Of a stretch of 64,000 nt of DNA, positions 9,676 to 18,484 are shown piece after piece. Source of the DNA: Pseudomonas sp. G.S.17 (GTDB lineage Bacteria > Pseudomonadota > Gammaproteobacteria > Pseudomonadales > Pseudomonadaceae); the NCBI RefSeq assembly GCF_038096165.1, contig NZ_CP151076.1:5887501-5951500 (forward strand), in the 5' to 3' direction. The translations under genes were made by a program, and so were the position numbers. Position 1 is the stretch's first letter, and each line of letters begins with the position of its first letter. The notes beneath the pieces were generated by a model. It did no database searches, was not told the DNA's origin, and worked only from the letters and a program-made list of their open reading frames with translations.

Positions 9676-10101
9676 TTAAACCGGTTTGGCACCCATCAGC
9701 CCGGCAATGGCGATAAAGCACACGGCGCTGAAGATGGCCAAACCCAGGGTGACCGCTGGCTTGCCGCCACCTGCGGTGCGCAGTCGATTGAGCCGCGCCA
9801 CCAGCCATGCCCAACTCAGCGTGCCGAGGGTGTAGAGCACGCTGCTCGACAGCAACCAGGTTTGCCCCAGCGACCAGCCAGCGTAATGCACCAGCCACCA
9901 GCCGCTGATCGGCATGATCAGCAAACAAAGCCCCATCAGCAGCCAGACGAACAACCACGGCCGCTGCAACAGGCGGTTTTGCACGCTCGCATCGCCTGAG
10001 CGGCGTTGTTTGATGACGAATCCAGCCAGTCCCAGCGCGCTGAGCAAAAACAGCACGGTGGTGACGACGTGGAGGATTTTGATCGTGGTGAAATGTTCCA
10101 T
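9676..10101 (-). CDS. DUF2269-family integral membrane protein
   Basis: The 141-residue protein has four predicted membrane helices (about residues 5-27, 47-68, 80-100 and 117-137) and a polar KQRRSGD loop after the first. The IKILHVVTTVLF start is typical of DUF2269. Function unknown. It is followed 3' by the HAD gene in convergent orientation and preceded by a REPIN. Confidence 0.75.
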   Translation of the reverse strand: MEHFTTIKILHVVTTVLFLLSALGLAGFVIKQRRSGDASVQNRLLQRPWLFVWLLMGLCLLIMPISGWWLVHYAGWSLGQTWLLSSSVLYTLGTLSWAWLVARLNRLRTAGGGKPAVTLGLAIFSAVCFIAIAGLMGAKPV

Positions 10102-10134
10102 TTTCGGAATGCTCCAGTGAAATAGATGAAACCC

Positions 10135-10224
10135 GTAGGACCGGCTTTAGCCGGGAGCTCATCGTTCCTGACTCAAGAAATATAGCGGATGCACCGGCGC
10201 TCTCGCGGCTAAAGCCGGTCCTAC
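10135..10224. repeat. REPIN (gtaggaccggctttagcc family)
   Basis: Inverted REP pair between ilvA and the DUF2269 gene; the right arm reads gcggctaaagccggtcctac. Confidence 0.88.
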
Positions 10225-10233
10225 GGGGTTGAG

Positions 10234-11748
10234 TCACCCCAAAAACAGCTTATAAGCCGGATTCTCGCTCTCATCCCAATACGGATACCCAATCTCGGCC
10301 AGTGCCGCCGGGATCAGGTGCCGCTCGTTTTCGGGCACCACCAGCCCGGCCATGACCCGGCCATCGGCCGCGCCGTGGTTGCGGTAGTGGAACATCGAGA
10401 TATTCCACTGGCCGCCCAGCTTGTTGAGGAAGTTGAACAGCGCGCCCGGCCGTTCCGGGAATTCGAAGCGGAACACTACTTCATCGCTGACCCGCTCGGA
10501 GTGGCCGCCGACCATGTGCCGGATGTGCAGCTTGGCCAGTTCGTTGTCGGTGAGGTCCAGCACCGGAAAACCCTGTTCAGTCAGGCTGGCGACCAACGCC
10601 GCACGCGGATCGGTGTCGGGATGGGTCTGCACGCCGACGAAGATGTGCGCCTCGCGGTCGGTGTGGTAGCGGTAGTTGAATTCGGTGATCTGCCGTTTGC
10701 CGATGGCTTCGCAGAAGGCCTTGAAGCTGCCCGGCTGCTCGGGAATGGTCACGGCGATGATGGCTTCGCGGCCTTCGCCCAGTTCGGCGCGTTCGGCCAC
10801 ATGGCGCAGACGGTCGAAATTGACGTTGGCCCCGGAATCAATGGCCACCAGGGTCTGGCCGCTGACGCCGTACTGTTCGACGTATTTCTTGATCCCGGCG
10901 ACGCCCAGCGCGCCGGCGGGTTCGGTGATCGAACGGGTGTCGTCGTAGATGTCCTTGATCGCCGCGCAAATTTCGTCGGTGCTGACCGTGATCACTTCGT
11001 CGACGTAATCCTTGCAGATGTCGAAGGTGTGCTTGCCGATCTGCGCCACCGCCACGCCATCGGCGAACAATCCGACCTGCTGCAACACCACGCGCTCGCC
11101 GTAGGCCATGGCTTGTTGCAGGCAGTTGGAATCGTCCGGCTCGACGCCGATCACCTTGATCTCCGGGCGCAGGTATTTCACGTAGGCCGCGATGCCGGCA
11201 ATCAGCCCGCCGCCGCCCACCGGGACAAAAATCGCGTCGAGCTGGCCCGGGTGCTGACGGAGGATTTCCATCGCCACGGTGCCTTGGCCGGCGATAGTGT
11301 CGGGGTCGTCATACGGATGGATGTAGACGAAGCCCATTTCCTCGACCAGTTTCAGCGAATAGGCCAGCGCTTCGGGGAACGAATCGCCGTGCAGCACTAC
11401 TTTGCCGCCGCGGGAGCGCACGCCTTCGACCTTGATTTCCGGGGTGGTCTTGGGCATGACGATGGTCGCTTCGACGCCTAGCGTTTTCGCCGCCAGCGCC
11501 AGGCCCTGCGCGTGATTGCCCGCCGACGCGGTGACCACGCCGCGCGCGAGCTCTTCCGGGCTCAACTGCGCCAGCTTGTTGTACGCGCCGCGAATCTTGA
11601 ACGAGAACACCGGCTGCAAGTCTTCGCGCTTGAGCAGCACCTGATTGCCCAAGCGTTCGGACAGCTGGCGAGCGCCGTGCAGCGGGGTTTCCACGGCCAC
11701 GTCGTAGACGCGGGAGGTGAGGATTTTCTTGACGTACTGTTCAAGCAT
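10234..11748 (-). CDS. ilvA: Threonine ammonia-lyase, biosynthetic (threonine deaminase)
   Basis: Converts threonine to 2-oxobutyrate and ammonia, the committed step to isoleucine. The 504 residues comprise a PLP domain with Schiff-base Lys51 in FSFKIRGAYN and a glycine-rich GGGGLIAG loop, then two C-terminal ACT-like regulatory domains. Those begin at IAVTIPEQPGSFKAF and VVFRFEFPERPGALFNF and are expected to bind isoleucine and valine. The long two-ACT form marks the biosynthetic rather than the catabolic enzyme. I use ATG 11748 (MLEQYVKKIL); the frame stays open 156 nt further upstream with no family-like sequence. Confidence 0.95.
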   Translation of the reverse strand: MLEQYVKKILTSRVYDVAVETPLHGARQLSERLGNQVLLKREDLQPVFSFKIRGAYNKLAQLSPEELARGVVTASAGNHAQGLALAAKTLGVEATIVMPKTTPEIKVEGVRSRGGKVVLHGDSFPEALAYSLKLVEEMGFVYIHPYDDPDTIAGQGTVAMEILRQHPGQLDAIFVPVGGGGLIAGIAAYVKYLRPEIKVIGVEPDDSNCLQQAMAYGERVVLQQVGLFADGVAVAQIGKHTFDICKDYVDEVITVSTDEICAAIKDIYDDTRSITEPAGALGVAGIKKYVEQYGVSGQTLVAIDSGANVNFDRLRHVAERAELGEGREAIIAVTIPEQPGSFKAFCEAIGKRQITEFNYRYHTDREAHIFVGVQTHPDTDPRAALVASLTEQGFPVLDLTDNELAKLHIRHMVGGHSERVSDEVVFRFEFPERPGALFNFLNKLGGQWNISMFHYRNHGAADGRVMAGLVVPENERHLIPAALAEIGYPYWDESENPAYKLFLG

Positions 11749-11849
11749 CGGGGAAACATCACTGGCGAAAAAGGGCAAGGTCTCGAAGTCTACCGCGCAC
11801 ACTGATGGACGACCACACGAATGACGGGGTTTTCCCGGCGGCATGTCGC

Positions 11850-11855
11850 TATAAT
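11850..11855 (+). promoter_or_regulatory. Candidate -10 element for rpiA
   Basis: A perfect TATAAT lies 117 nt upstream of rpiA. No convincing -35 is seen at 16-18 bp, so this is tentative. If it is used, the palindrome at 11875-11950 lies inside the rpiA leader. Confidence 0.35.
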
Positions 11856-11874
11856 GCTGGCCCTTTTGAGCCAT

Positions 11875-11950
11875 GTAGGAGCGAACCTGTTCGCGAAGCG
11901 TCATATCTGTGTAAGCAGGCCAGACGTCTCGCCAACACGTTGGCTCCTAC
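11875..11950. repeat. Hybrid REPIN in the rpiA upstream region
   Basis: The left arm is gtaggagcgaacctgttcgcg and the right arm is cgccaacacgttggctcctac. The outer eight bases pair, while each arm carries its own inner palindrome of a different REP variant. It ends 21 bp before the rpiA start. Confidence 0.75.
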
Positions 11951-11971
11951 AGCGACACCCATGGAGCCCGC

Positions 11972-12643
11972 ATGACCCAGGATCAACTCAAACAAGCTGT
12001 GGCCCAGGCCGCCGTGGACTTCATCCTCCCGAAACTGGACGACAAGAGCGTCGTCGGCGTCGGCACCGGCTCCACAGCCAACTGTTTCATCGATGCGCTG
12101 GCCAGACACAAGGGCGCTTTCGATGGCGCGGTCGCCAGTTCCGAAGCCACTGCGGCACGTCTCAAGGGCCATGGCATTCCGGTCTACGAGCTCAATACCG
12201 TCAGCGATCTGGAATTCTATGTCGATGGCGCCGACGAAAGTGACGAGCATCTGCACCTGATCAAGGGCGGCGGCGCGGCGTTGACCCGCGAGAAAATCGT
12301 CGCGGCCGTGGCCAAGACCTTCATCTGCATTGCCGATGCCAGCAAGTTGGTGCCGGTGCTGGGCGCTTTCCCGCTGCCGGTGGAAGTCATTCCTATGGCC
12401 CGCAGCCATGTCGCTCGCCAACTGGTGAAGCTGGGCGGCGACCCGGTCTATCGCGAAGGCGTGCTGACCGACAACGGCAACATCATTCTCGACGTGTTCA
12501 ACATGAACATCACCAACCCGGTCGAGCTGGAAAGCCAGATCAACGCCATCGTCGGCGTGGTCACCAACGGCCTGTTCGCCGCACGTCCGGCTGATTTACT
12601 GCTGCTGGGTACCAGCGAAGGCGTAAAGACGCTGACTCGGTAA
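11972..12643 (+). CDS. rpiA: Ribose-5-phosphate isomerase A
   Basis: Interconverts ribose-5-phosphate and ribulose-5-phosphate in the pentose phosphate pathway. The 223-residue protein has all three family motifs: GVGTGSTA (phosphate loop), VDGADESD (catalytic Asp) and [11 protein letters not shown] (catalytic Lys). It is divergent from ilvA, an arrangement common in Pseudomonas and related bacteria. Confidence 0.96.
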   Translation: MTQDQLKQAVAQAAVDFILPKLDDKSVVGVGTGSTANCFIDALARHKGAFDGAVASSEATAARLKGHGIPVYELNTVSDLEFYVDGADESDEHLHLIKGGGAALTREKIVAAVAKTFICIADASKLVPVLGAFPLPVEVIPMARSHVARQLVKLGGDPVYREGVLTDNGNIILDVFNMNITNPVELESQINAIVGVVTNGLFAARPADLLLLGTSEGVKTLTR

Positions 12644-12659
12644 GTCCTGCACCGATCTC

Positions 12660-12745
12660 GTAGGACCGGCTTCAGCCGGGAGGGCAGTTCGACGACCATG
12701 CTGCTGCGGATGGACGTCCCAGCTCCCGGCTAAATCCGGTCCTAC
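12660..12745. repeat. REPIN (gtaggaccggcttcagcc variant)
   Basis: Inverted REP pair between rpiA and the first SdiA-regulated-domain gene. The arms differ (cttcagcc versus taaatcc), so the inner stems are not perfectly matched. Confidence 0.85.
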
Positions 12746-12784
12746 GGACGCATCCCAATCCAATGATTGAGATCGAAGTCGGCT

Positions 12785-13690
12785 TCACTGCTTCTTGAAC
12801 ACATAAAACAGATTCGGCTCGCTGACCAGATACAGCGTGCCGTCATCGCCCATGGCGATGCCTTCGGCTTGCGGCACATTCTTGCGCAAGCCCATCTGGC
12901 CGCTGCTCAGCGAGACATTGCCAATCGGGCGGCCTTCGGTGTCGAGTTCGAGAATCTGCCGCGACTCATCCGACAGCGCCAGCAAATGGCCGCTGCGTTC
13001 ATCGAACTGCAAGCTCGACAAGTCACGCACGAACAATCCCGCATCGCGCCGCGCATTGGAGGCCACTTCGATGACGTTCGGCGTATCGGTGCTGAGATTG
13101 GGGAAGCCGCGCACTTCGATGATCTGCACCGGCTTGCGCTCTTTGGCGACAAACAGGCGCTGGCCTTTGGTGTCGTAAGCCAGGCCTTCAAAACCGCTAT
13201 TGCCGCCAGCATCGATGCCCAAGGTCAGTTGCTCGGCGTCCGCCGCGTCGAGGAACAGCGTGTCATCGTCCACATGCACCTTGATCAGCCGTTGCTGGTA
13301 TTCATCGCTGATGACGTAAATGCCAGGACTGATGTACTCCACCGCTTCGGCATCGCCAAAACCGGTCAGCGCGATACGCCGCAGAATCCGGCCCTCAAGG
13401 CTCAGCTCGACCATCTCCGCATTCTTGTTGGTCACGGTGAACAGGCTTTTGCGGTCCGGATCGTAGCTGAGGGCGGAAACATCATCGTCGAGCCCGACGA
13501 TGGGCTGGGCCTCGATAGTCACGCGATAGTCGCCAAGCCCAACCGTCGCGAGATCTTTCGCTTGCCACAGCACCTGCCAATTGAACCAGGCGCGCTCCAT
13601 CAACCGATACTCACGGCCCACGAAAAACATCAGCAACGCCAGGAGAATCAGGACCGGGTAGACAATTTTTGCAGTGAAGAAGCGACGCAT
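12785..13690 (-). CDS. SdiA-regulated-domain (beta-propeller) protein 1
   Basis: The 301-residue protein has an N-terminal membrane anchor or signal (residues ~5-24) followed by a predicted beta-propeller. Family features seen are VGLDDDVSALSYDPDRKSLF, GFGDAEAVEYI and GNSGFEGLAYD. SdiA-regulated-domain proteins are thought to be periplasmic, with unknown ligands. The start is ATG 13690 (MRRFFTAKI), which puts the hydrophobic segment at the N-terminus. It is the downstream member of a tandem pair; both end in YLVSEPNLFYVFKK or a near copy. Confidence 0.8.
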   Translation of the reverse strand: MRRFFTAKIVYPVLILLALLMFFVGREYRLMERAWFNWQVLWQAKDLATVGLGDYRVTIEAQPIVGLDDDVSALSYDPDRKSLFTVTNKNAEMVELSLEGRILRRIALTGFGDAEAVEYISPGIYVISDEYQQRLIKVHVDDDTLFLDAADAEQLTLGIDAGGNSGFEGLAYDTKGQRLFVAKERKPVQIIEVRGFPNLSTDTPNVIEVASNARRDAGLFVRDLSSLQFDERSGHLLALSDESRQILELDTEGRPIGNVSLSSGQMGLRKNVPQAEGIAMGDDGTLYLVSEPNLFYVFKKQ

Positions 13691-13802
13691 GCAGAGGGCT
13701 CGACGATCAGGCGGGCAGCATAAATACCACGCCAAACTGAATTAAAGCTTAATAGCTTTGAGCCATCACCAAATTAATTGAGCGCCGCTCCCACGGCTTG
13801 GT

Positions 13803-14723
13803 TTAACGCTTCTTGAACGAATAAAACAGGTTCGGCTCGCTGACCATGTACATCGTGCCGCTTTCATCGACTGCCACGCCCTCGGCACGAGGAATGGTTT
13901 TGTTCAGGCCGTTGAAGCCGCCCAGCAGGGTCATGAAGCTGACCTGCTCGCCCTTCTCGTCCAGTTCCAGCAGCAAGTGCGAATCCGCGGACAGTGCCAG
14001 GGTGTGGCCGGTGCGCGGCTCGATGCTGAGTGCCGACAGGTTGCGCATATTCAATACGAGGCTTTCGAGTTTCTGTTTGTCGCCCTCAAGCAACCCGCTG
14101 CCATCACTTTTCCAGGTAAACATCGCCGCCGGACGCTCTTCGCCGAGCAGGATTTGCTGGCGGCGCGGATCCCAGGCGATGCCTTCGAAACCTTTGTTCT
14201 GGTCTTTCGACGGGCCGAGGTCGTATTTCATGGCCTCGGCGATGTTCAGCGTCGTGGTGTCCGGCGTTACCTTGACGATACTCAGCAGGTGCTGGCGCTC
14301 ATCGGTGATCGCAATCAAGCCATTCTCCAGCACCGCAACGCCTTCAGGATTGCTCCAGCCCACCAGCGGAATCTTGCGCAGCACATCGCCTTTCAACGTC
14401 AGCTCGACCAGAAAAGCGTTCTTGCCCATGACCGAAAACAGGGTTTTGCTCGCTGGGCTGTAGGACAGATCAGAAGCCTCATCCTTCTCCATGCCCGGCA
14501 GCAGCTTGGCGTCGATATCGACCTTATAGTCGGGCAACCAGAAGCTGGCGGCGCGTTCGGACGGGCTTTCCAGTGCTTCCTTGATCCACAGCACGCCGCG
14601 ATCATCCCAATGCAGCAGGACCGCCACGCCGTAGCCGATTACCGCAACAAGCAGCAATCCTGCATACCAGCGCATGCGCGACACGCGGTCTTTGGGTTTC
14701 AACAATCGGGAGCGGGTGGACAT
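13803..14723 (-). CDS. SdiA-regulated-domain (beta-propeller) protein 2
   Basis: This 306-residue paralogue of the protein encoded just downstream shares the anchor (residues ~20-38), LSYSPASKTLFSV, GWSNPEGVAVL, NKGFEGIAWDPRR and the C-terminal SEPNLFYSFKK. I prefer ATG 14723, which has AGGA 9 nt upstream, over the ATG 9 nt further upstream, which overlaps that site. The pair appears to be an old duplication with clear divergence. Substrate and role are unknown. Confidence 0.78.
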   Translation of the reverse strand: MSTRSRLLKPKDRVSRMRWYAGLLLVAVIGYGVAVLLHWDDRGVLWIKEALESPSERAASFWLPDYKVDIDAKLLPGMEKDEASDLSYSPASKTLFSVMGKNAFLVELTLKGDVLRKIPLVGWSNPEGVAVLENGLIAITDERQHLLSIVKVTPDTTTLNIAEAMKYDLGPSKDQNKGFEGIAWDPRRQQILLGEERPAAMFTWKSDGSGLLEGDKQKLESLVLNMRNLSALSIEPRTGHTLALSADSHLLLELDEKGEQVSFMTLLGGFNGLNKTIPRAEGVAVDESGTMYMVSEPNLFYSFKKR

Positions 14724-14847
14724 GGAGGACATTCCTGAGCAAATACGGCGTCTGGTTGCACAATGCCCACGAGCAGGGCCGAGGCGGGATTATCCAGATC
14801 AAGTGTGAAAAAAACGCCAATTGAACCGATCAGTGCGGATCGCACAT

Positions 14848-14884
14848 AAAAAAGCCGCCTGCGACAGCATCGCAGACGGCTTTT
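14848..14884 (-). terminator. Rho-independent terminator of the FAH-family gene
   Basis: GC-rich hairpin (AGCCGTCTGCGA / TCGCAGGCGGCT with a short loop) followed on the minus strand by a run of T. It lies 17 bp after the stop codon of the gene at 14901. Confidence 0.88.
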
Positions 14885-14900
14885 CAGGTTCAGGCGAAAA

Positions 14901-15566
14901 TCACCGAACGCTGCTTTCGAAACGGGTGTGGCCGGTCAGCTCAAGCACCAGATCGTCCCCGGCCTGGAACGGACCAACGCCGGCGGGCGTGCCGGTCATG
15001 ATCAGGTCACCGGCTTGCAGCGAGAAGCACGCTGCCATGTGCTGAATCATCGGCACGATGGGGTTGAGCATGGAGCTGCTGTTACCGTCCTGGCGAACTT
15101 CGCCATTGATGGTCAGACGAATACCGATATCGGTCAGGTCGTCATAGGTTTCTGCCGGGACGAACGGCGCGATAACCGCTGCGCCGTCGAACGATTTAGC
15201 CAATTCCCATGGCAGGCCTTTCTCTTTCAGCTTCGACTGCAGATCACGCAAAGTCAGGTCCAGGCCCGGAGCGAAGCCGGAAATGGCATCCAGCACTTCT
15301 TCGCGGGTCGGGCTTTTGGTCAGCGGTTTGCCGATCAGCACGACGATTTCGGCTTCGTAATGCACCGAGCCGCGATCAGCCGGAATCGTGAAACCACCTT
15401 CCAGCGGCACCACGCAACTGCCCGGCTTGATGAACAGCAACGGCTCGGTCGGCACCGGATTGTCCAGTTCCTTGGCGTGTTCGGCGTAATTACGGCCAAT
15501 GCACACCACTTTGCCCATTGGAAAGTGGATGCTGGTCCCGTCGACATACTTGTGCTGATAGCTCAT
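14901..15566 (-). CDS. Fumarylacetoacetate hydrolase (FAH) family protein, FAHD1/YcgM-like
   Basis: The 221-residue enzyme shows the FAH core: CIGRNYAEHAKEL, IKPGSCVVPLEG, the metal-binding VHYEAEIVVLIGK, and DLIMTGTPAGVGP near the C-terminus. Short FAH proteins of this type act as acylpyruvases or oxaloacetate decarboxylases; which activity applies here cannot be read from the sequence. It is 54 bp downstream of the D2HGDH gene on the same strand and likely cotranscribed. Confidence 0.87.
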   Translation of the reverse strand: MSYQHKYVDGTSIHFPMGKVVCIGRNYAEHAKELDNPVPTEPLLFIKPGSCVVPLEGGFTIPADRGSVHYEAEIVVLIGKPLTKSPTREEVLDAISGFAPGLDLTLRDLQSKLKEKGLPWELAKSFDGAAVIAPFVPAETYDDLTDIGIRLTINGEVRQDGNSSSMLNPIVPMIQHMAACFSLQAGDLIMTGTPAGVGPFQAGDDLVLELTGHTRFESSVR

Positions 15567-15620
15567 GGCTGCTCCTGGCTCTGATCGTTTTGGGTGTTGC
15601 CACTATCGATAGCGGCCGCT

Positions 15621-17015
15621 TCAAACAGCGAAGATTTTGCCCGGGTTCATGATGCCATTCGGGTCGAATACCGCTTTGACGGCTTTCATGTACTCGATCT
15701 CGACCGGCGAACGGCTGTAAGTCAGGTAATCGCGCTTGGTCATGCCCACGCCGTGCTCGGCGGAGATCGAGCCGTTGTACTTCTGCACGGTCTCGAACAC
15801 CCATTTGTTGACCTTGGCGCACTTGACGAAGAACTCGTTCTTGTCGAGAGCCTCAGGCTTGAGGATGTTCAAGTGCAGGTTGCCATCGCCAATGTGGCCG
15901 TACCAGAGCACTTCGAAATCCGGGTAGTGTTCGGCGACGATCGCGTCAATTTCGCTCAGGAACGCTGGCACTTTCGAAACGGTAACCGAAATGTCGTTCT
16001 TGTAAGGCGTGAAGTGCGAGATGGTTTCCGAGATGTATTCGCGCAGCTTCCACAGGTTCTGCAGCTGCTGTTCGCTCTGGCTCATCACGCCATCCTGCAC
16101 CCAGCCTTGTTCGACGCAATGCTCGAATGTCGCCAGCGCTTCGTTGGCCACGTCTTCGGTGGTCGCTTCGAATTCCAGCAGGACATAGAACGGGCACGGG
16201 GTATCGAATGGCGACGGCACGTCCCCACGGCTCATGACACGGGCAAAGGCCTTGTCGGAAAAGAACTCGAAGGCCGTCAGATCCAGTCTGCCGTGGAAGG
16301 CATGCAACACGGGCATGATCGAATCGAAGTCGGTGGTTCCCAGCACCATCGCGGTGAGGTTTTTCGGCGCACGATCCAGGCGCATGGTGGCCTCGACCAC
16401 AAAACCCAACGTGCCTTCACCGCCGATGAACAGCTGACGCAGATCGTAGCCGGTGGCGTTCTTGATCAGGTCTTTGTTCAGTTCGAGGATGTCGCCTTTG
16501 CCGGTAACAACTTTCAGGCCCGCGACCCAGTTCCGGGTCATGCCGTAGCGAATGACCTTGATCCCGCCGGCATTGGTGCCGATATTGCCGCCAATCTGGC
16601 TCGAACCTGACGAAGCAAAATCCACCGGATAGTACAGGCCGTTTTCTTCCGCGAGGTTCTGCAATTGCTTGGTGATCACCCCCGGCTGGCAACGCGCGGT
16701 GCGCTCGGTGAGGTTCAGTTCCAGCACCTGGTTCATGTAATCGAACGAGACCACTACTTCGCCATTGGCTGCCACGGCCGCAGCGGAAAGCCCGGTCCGG
16801 CCGCCAGATGGCACCAGCGCGACCTTGTGTTCATTGGCCCACAGGACAATGGCCTGCACTTGCTCGATGCTCTTGGGAAAGACGATGGCAACAGGCGCGG
16901 GCGCGTACTGCTTGGTCCAGTCCTTGCCGTAGGCCTCAAGGGAGTCGGCATCGGTCAGCACTTTGCCAGGCTCAACCAGGGTCTTCAGCTCATCTATCAG
17001 CGCAGGATGGGTCAT
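15621..17015 (-). CDS. FAD-binding oxidoreductase, D-2-hydroxyglutarate dehydrogenase type
   Basis: Flavoprotein of the VAO/PCMH fold with 464 residues. The FAD-binding motifs are PSGGRTGLSAAAVA and SSGSSQIGGNIGTNAGG; the C-terminal half holds WYGHIGDGNLHLN and ISAEHGVGMTKRDYL. It is divergent from serA. In Pseudomonas the D2HG dehydrogenase next to serA reoxidises the D-2-hydroxyglutarate made by SerA and so pulls serine synthesis forward; the context supports that role here. Start: ATG 17015 (MTHPALIDEL) gives the usual length, but ATG 17039, with AGG at good spacing, is a real alternative. Confidence 0.88.
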   Translation of the reverse strand: MTHPALIDELKTLVEPGKVLTDADSLEAYGKDWTKQYAPAPVAIVFPKSIEQVQAIVLWANEHKVALVPSGGRTGLSAAAVAANGEVVVSFDYMNQVLELNLTERTARCQPGVITKQLQNLAEENGLYYPVDFASSGSSQIGGNIGTNAGGIKVIRYGMTRNWVAGLKVVTGKGDILELNKDLIKNATGYDLRQLFIGGEGTLGFVVEATMRLDRAPKNLTAMVLGTTDFDSIMPVLHAFHGRLDLTAFEFFSDKAFARVMSRGDVPSPFDTPCPFYVLLEFEATTEDVANEALATFEHCVEQGWVQDGVMSQSEQQLQNLWKLREYISETISHFTPYKNDISVTVSKVPAFLSEIDAIVAEHYPDFEVLWYGHIGDGNLHLNILKPEALDKNEFFVKCAKVNKWVFETVQKYNGSISAEHGVGMTKRDYLTYSRSPVEIEYMKAVKAVFDPNGIMNPGKIFAV

Positions 17016-17185
17016 CGACGGAACTCTCGAACAATTCATGGTCATCCTGAGAACGCTTCACGTCCAGGAATGGGGTTTCGCGGGGTGCTTATGCTAGCAT
17101 ACGCCCCCCGCTAATCGAGCTTTCGGGCCGATAAAGCGAAGGCTTCACTTCCTGCCATTTTTCTCCGGGACACAGGTTTAAGCAG

Positions 17186-18415
17186 ATGAGCAAGACTTCC
17201 CTCGACAAGAGCAAGATCAAGTTCCTTCTTCTCGAAGGCGTCCATCAATCCGCTGTGGACGTCCTCAAGGCAGCCGGTTACACCAGCATCGACTACCACA
17301 CCAAGTCTCTGCCGGAAGCCGAACTGAAAGAAAAGATCGCCGACGCTCACTTCATCGGCATCCGTTCCCGCACGCAACTGACTGAAGAGTTGTTCGACAG
17401 CGCCAAGAAACTGGTCGCGGTCGGCTGCTTCTGCATCGGTACCAACCAGGTCGACCTGAACGCTGCCCGCGAACGCGGTATCGCCGTGTTCAACGCGCCG
17501 TACTCCAACACCCGTTCGGTTGCCGAGCTGGTACTGGCCGAAGCGATCCTGCTGTTGCGCGGCATCCCTGAGAAGAATGCATCCTGCCACCGTGGCGGCT
17601 GGATCAAGAGCGCGGCCAACTCCTTCGAAATCCGTGGCAAGAAGCTCGGTATCGTCGGCTACGGCTCGATCGGCACCCAGCTTTCCGTACTGGCCGAAGG
17701 CCTTGGCATGCAGGTTTACTTCTTCGACACGCTGACCAAGCTGCCGTTGGGTAACGCCACTCAGGTGTCGAGCCTGACCGAACTGCTGGGCATGTCGGAC
17801 ATCGTGACCCTGCACGTTCCGGAAACCGCTGAAACCCAGTGGATGATCGGCGAGAAAGAAATCCGCGCCATGAAAAAAGGCAGCATCCTGATCAACGCGG
17901 CGCGTGGCACCGTGGTTGAACTGGACGCCCTGGCTGACGCGATCAAGGACAAGCACCTGATCGGCGCGGCCATCGACGTGTTCCCGGTTGAGCCTCGCTC
18001 CAACGACGACATCTTCGAAAGCCCGCTGCGTGGCCTGGACAACGTGATCCTGACCCCGCACATCGGCGGCTCCACTGCCGAAGCCCAGGCCAACATCGGT
18101 CTGGAAGTGGCAGAGAAGCTGGTCAAGTACAGCGACAACGGTACGTCGGTGTCCTCGGTCAACTTCCCGGAAGTTGCCCTGCCGGCTCACCCTGGCAAAC
18201 ACCGTCTGCTGCACATCCACGAAAACATTCCGGGTGTGATGAGCGAGATCAACAAGGTCTTCGCCGAAAACGGTATCAACATCTCCGGTCAGTTCCTGCA
18301 GACCAACGAGAAAGTCGGCTACGTGGTCATCGACGTCGATGCCGAGTACTCCGATCTGGCGCAGGAAAAGCTGCAACACATCAAAGGCACCATCCGTAGC
18401 CGCGTGTTGTTCTAA
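17186..18415 (+). CDS. serA: D-3-phosphoglycerate dehydrogenase
   Basis: First step of serine synthesis (3-phosphoglycerate to 3-phosphohydroxypyruvate); also reduces 2-oxoglutarate to D-2-hydroxyglutarate in characterised homologues. The 409 residues include the NAD motif GIVGYGSIG, the catalytic Arg/Glu/His region (NAARGTVVELDALAD, VFPVEP, LTPHIGGST) and a C-terminal ACT domain (LLHIHENIPGVMSEINKVF), expected to bind serine. A strong terminator follows immediately. Confidence 0.97.
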   Translation: MSKTSLDKSKIKFLLLEGVHQSAVDVLKAAGYTSIDYHTKSLPEAELKEKIADAHFIGIRSRTQLTEELFDSAKKLVAVGCFCIGTNQVDLNAARERGIAVFNAPYSNTRSVAELVLAEAILLLRGIPEKNASCHRGGWIKSAANSFEIRGKKLGIVGYGSIGTQLSVLAEGLGMQVYFFDTLTKLPLGNATQVSSLTELLGMSDIVTLHVPETAETQWMIGEKEIRAMKKGSILINAARGTVVELDALADAIKDKHLIGAAIDVFPVEPRSNDDIFESPLRGLDNVILTPHIGGSTAEAQANIGLEVAEKLVKYSDNGTSVSSVNFPEVALPAHPGKHRLLHIHENIPGVMSEINKVFAENGINISGQFLQTNEKVGYVVIDVDAEYSDLAQEKLQHIKGTIRSRVLF

Positions 18416-18430
18416 GCTTTAAGCGTCAAC

Positions 18431-18461
18431 AAAAAAGGAGACCTTCGGGTCTCCTTTTTTT
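18431..18461 (+). terminator. Rho-independent terminator of serA
   Basis: Perfect stem AAGGAGACC-TTCG-GGTCTCCTT with a UUCG loop and a T run, 15 bp after the serA stop. Confidence 0.95.
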
Positions 18462-18484
18462 GGTGTGAACCAGGGAGAAATGTC

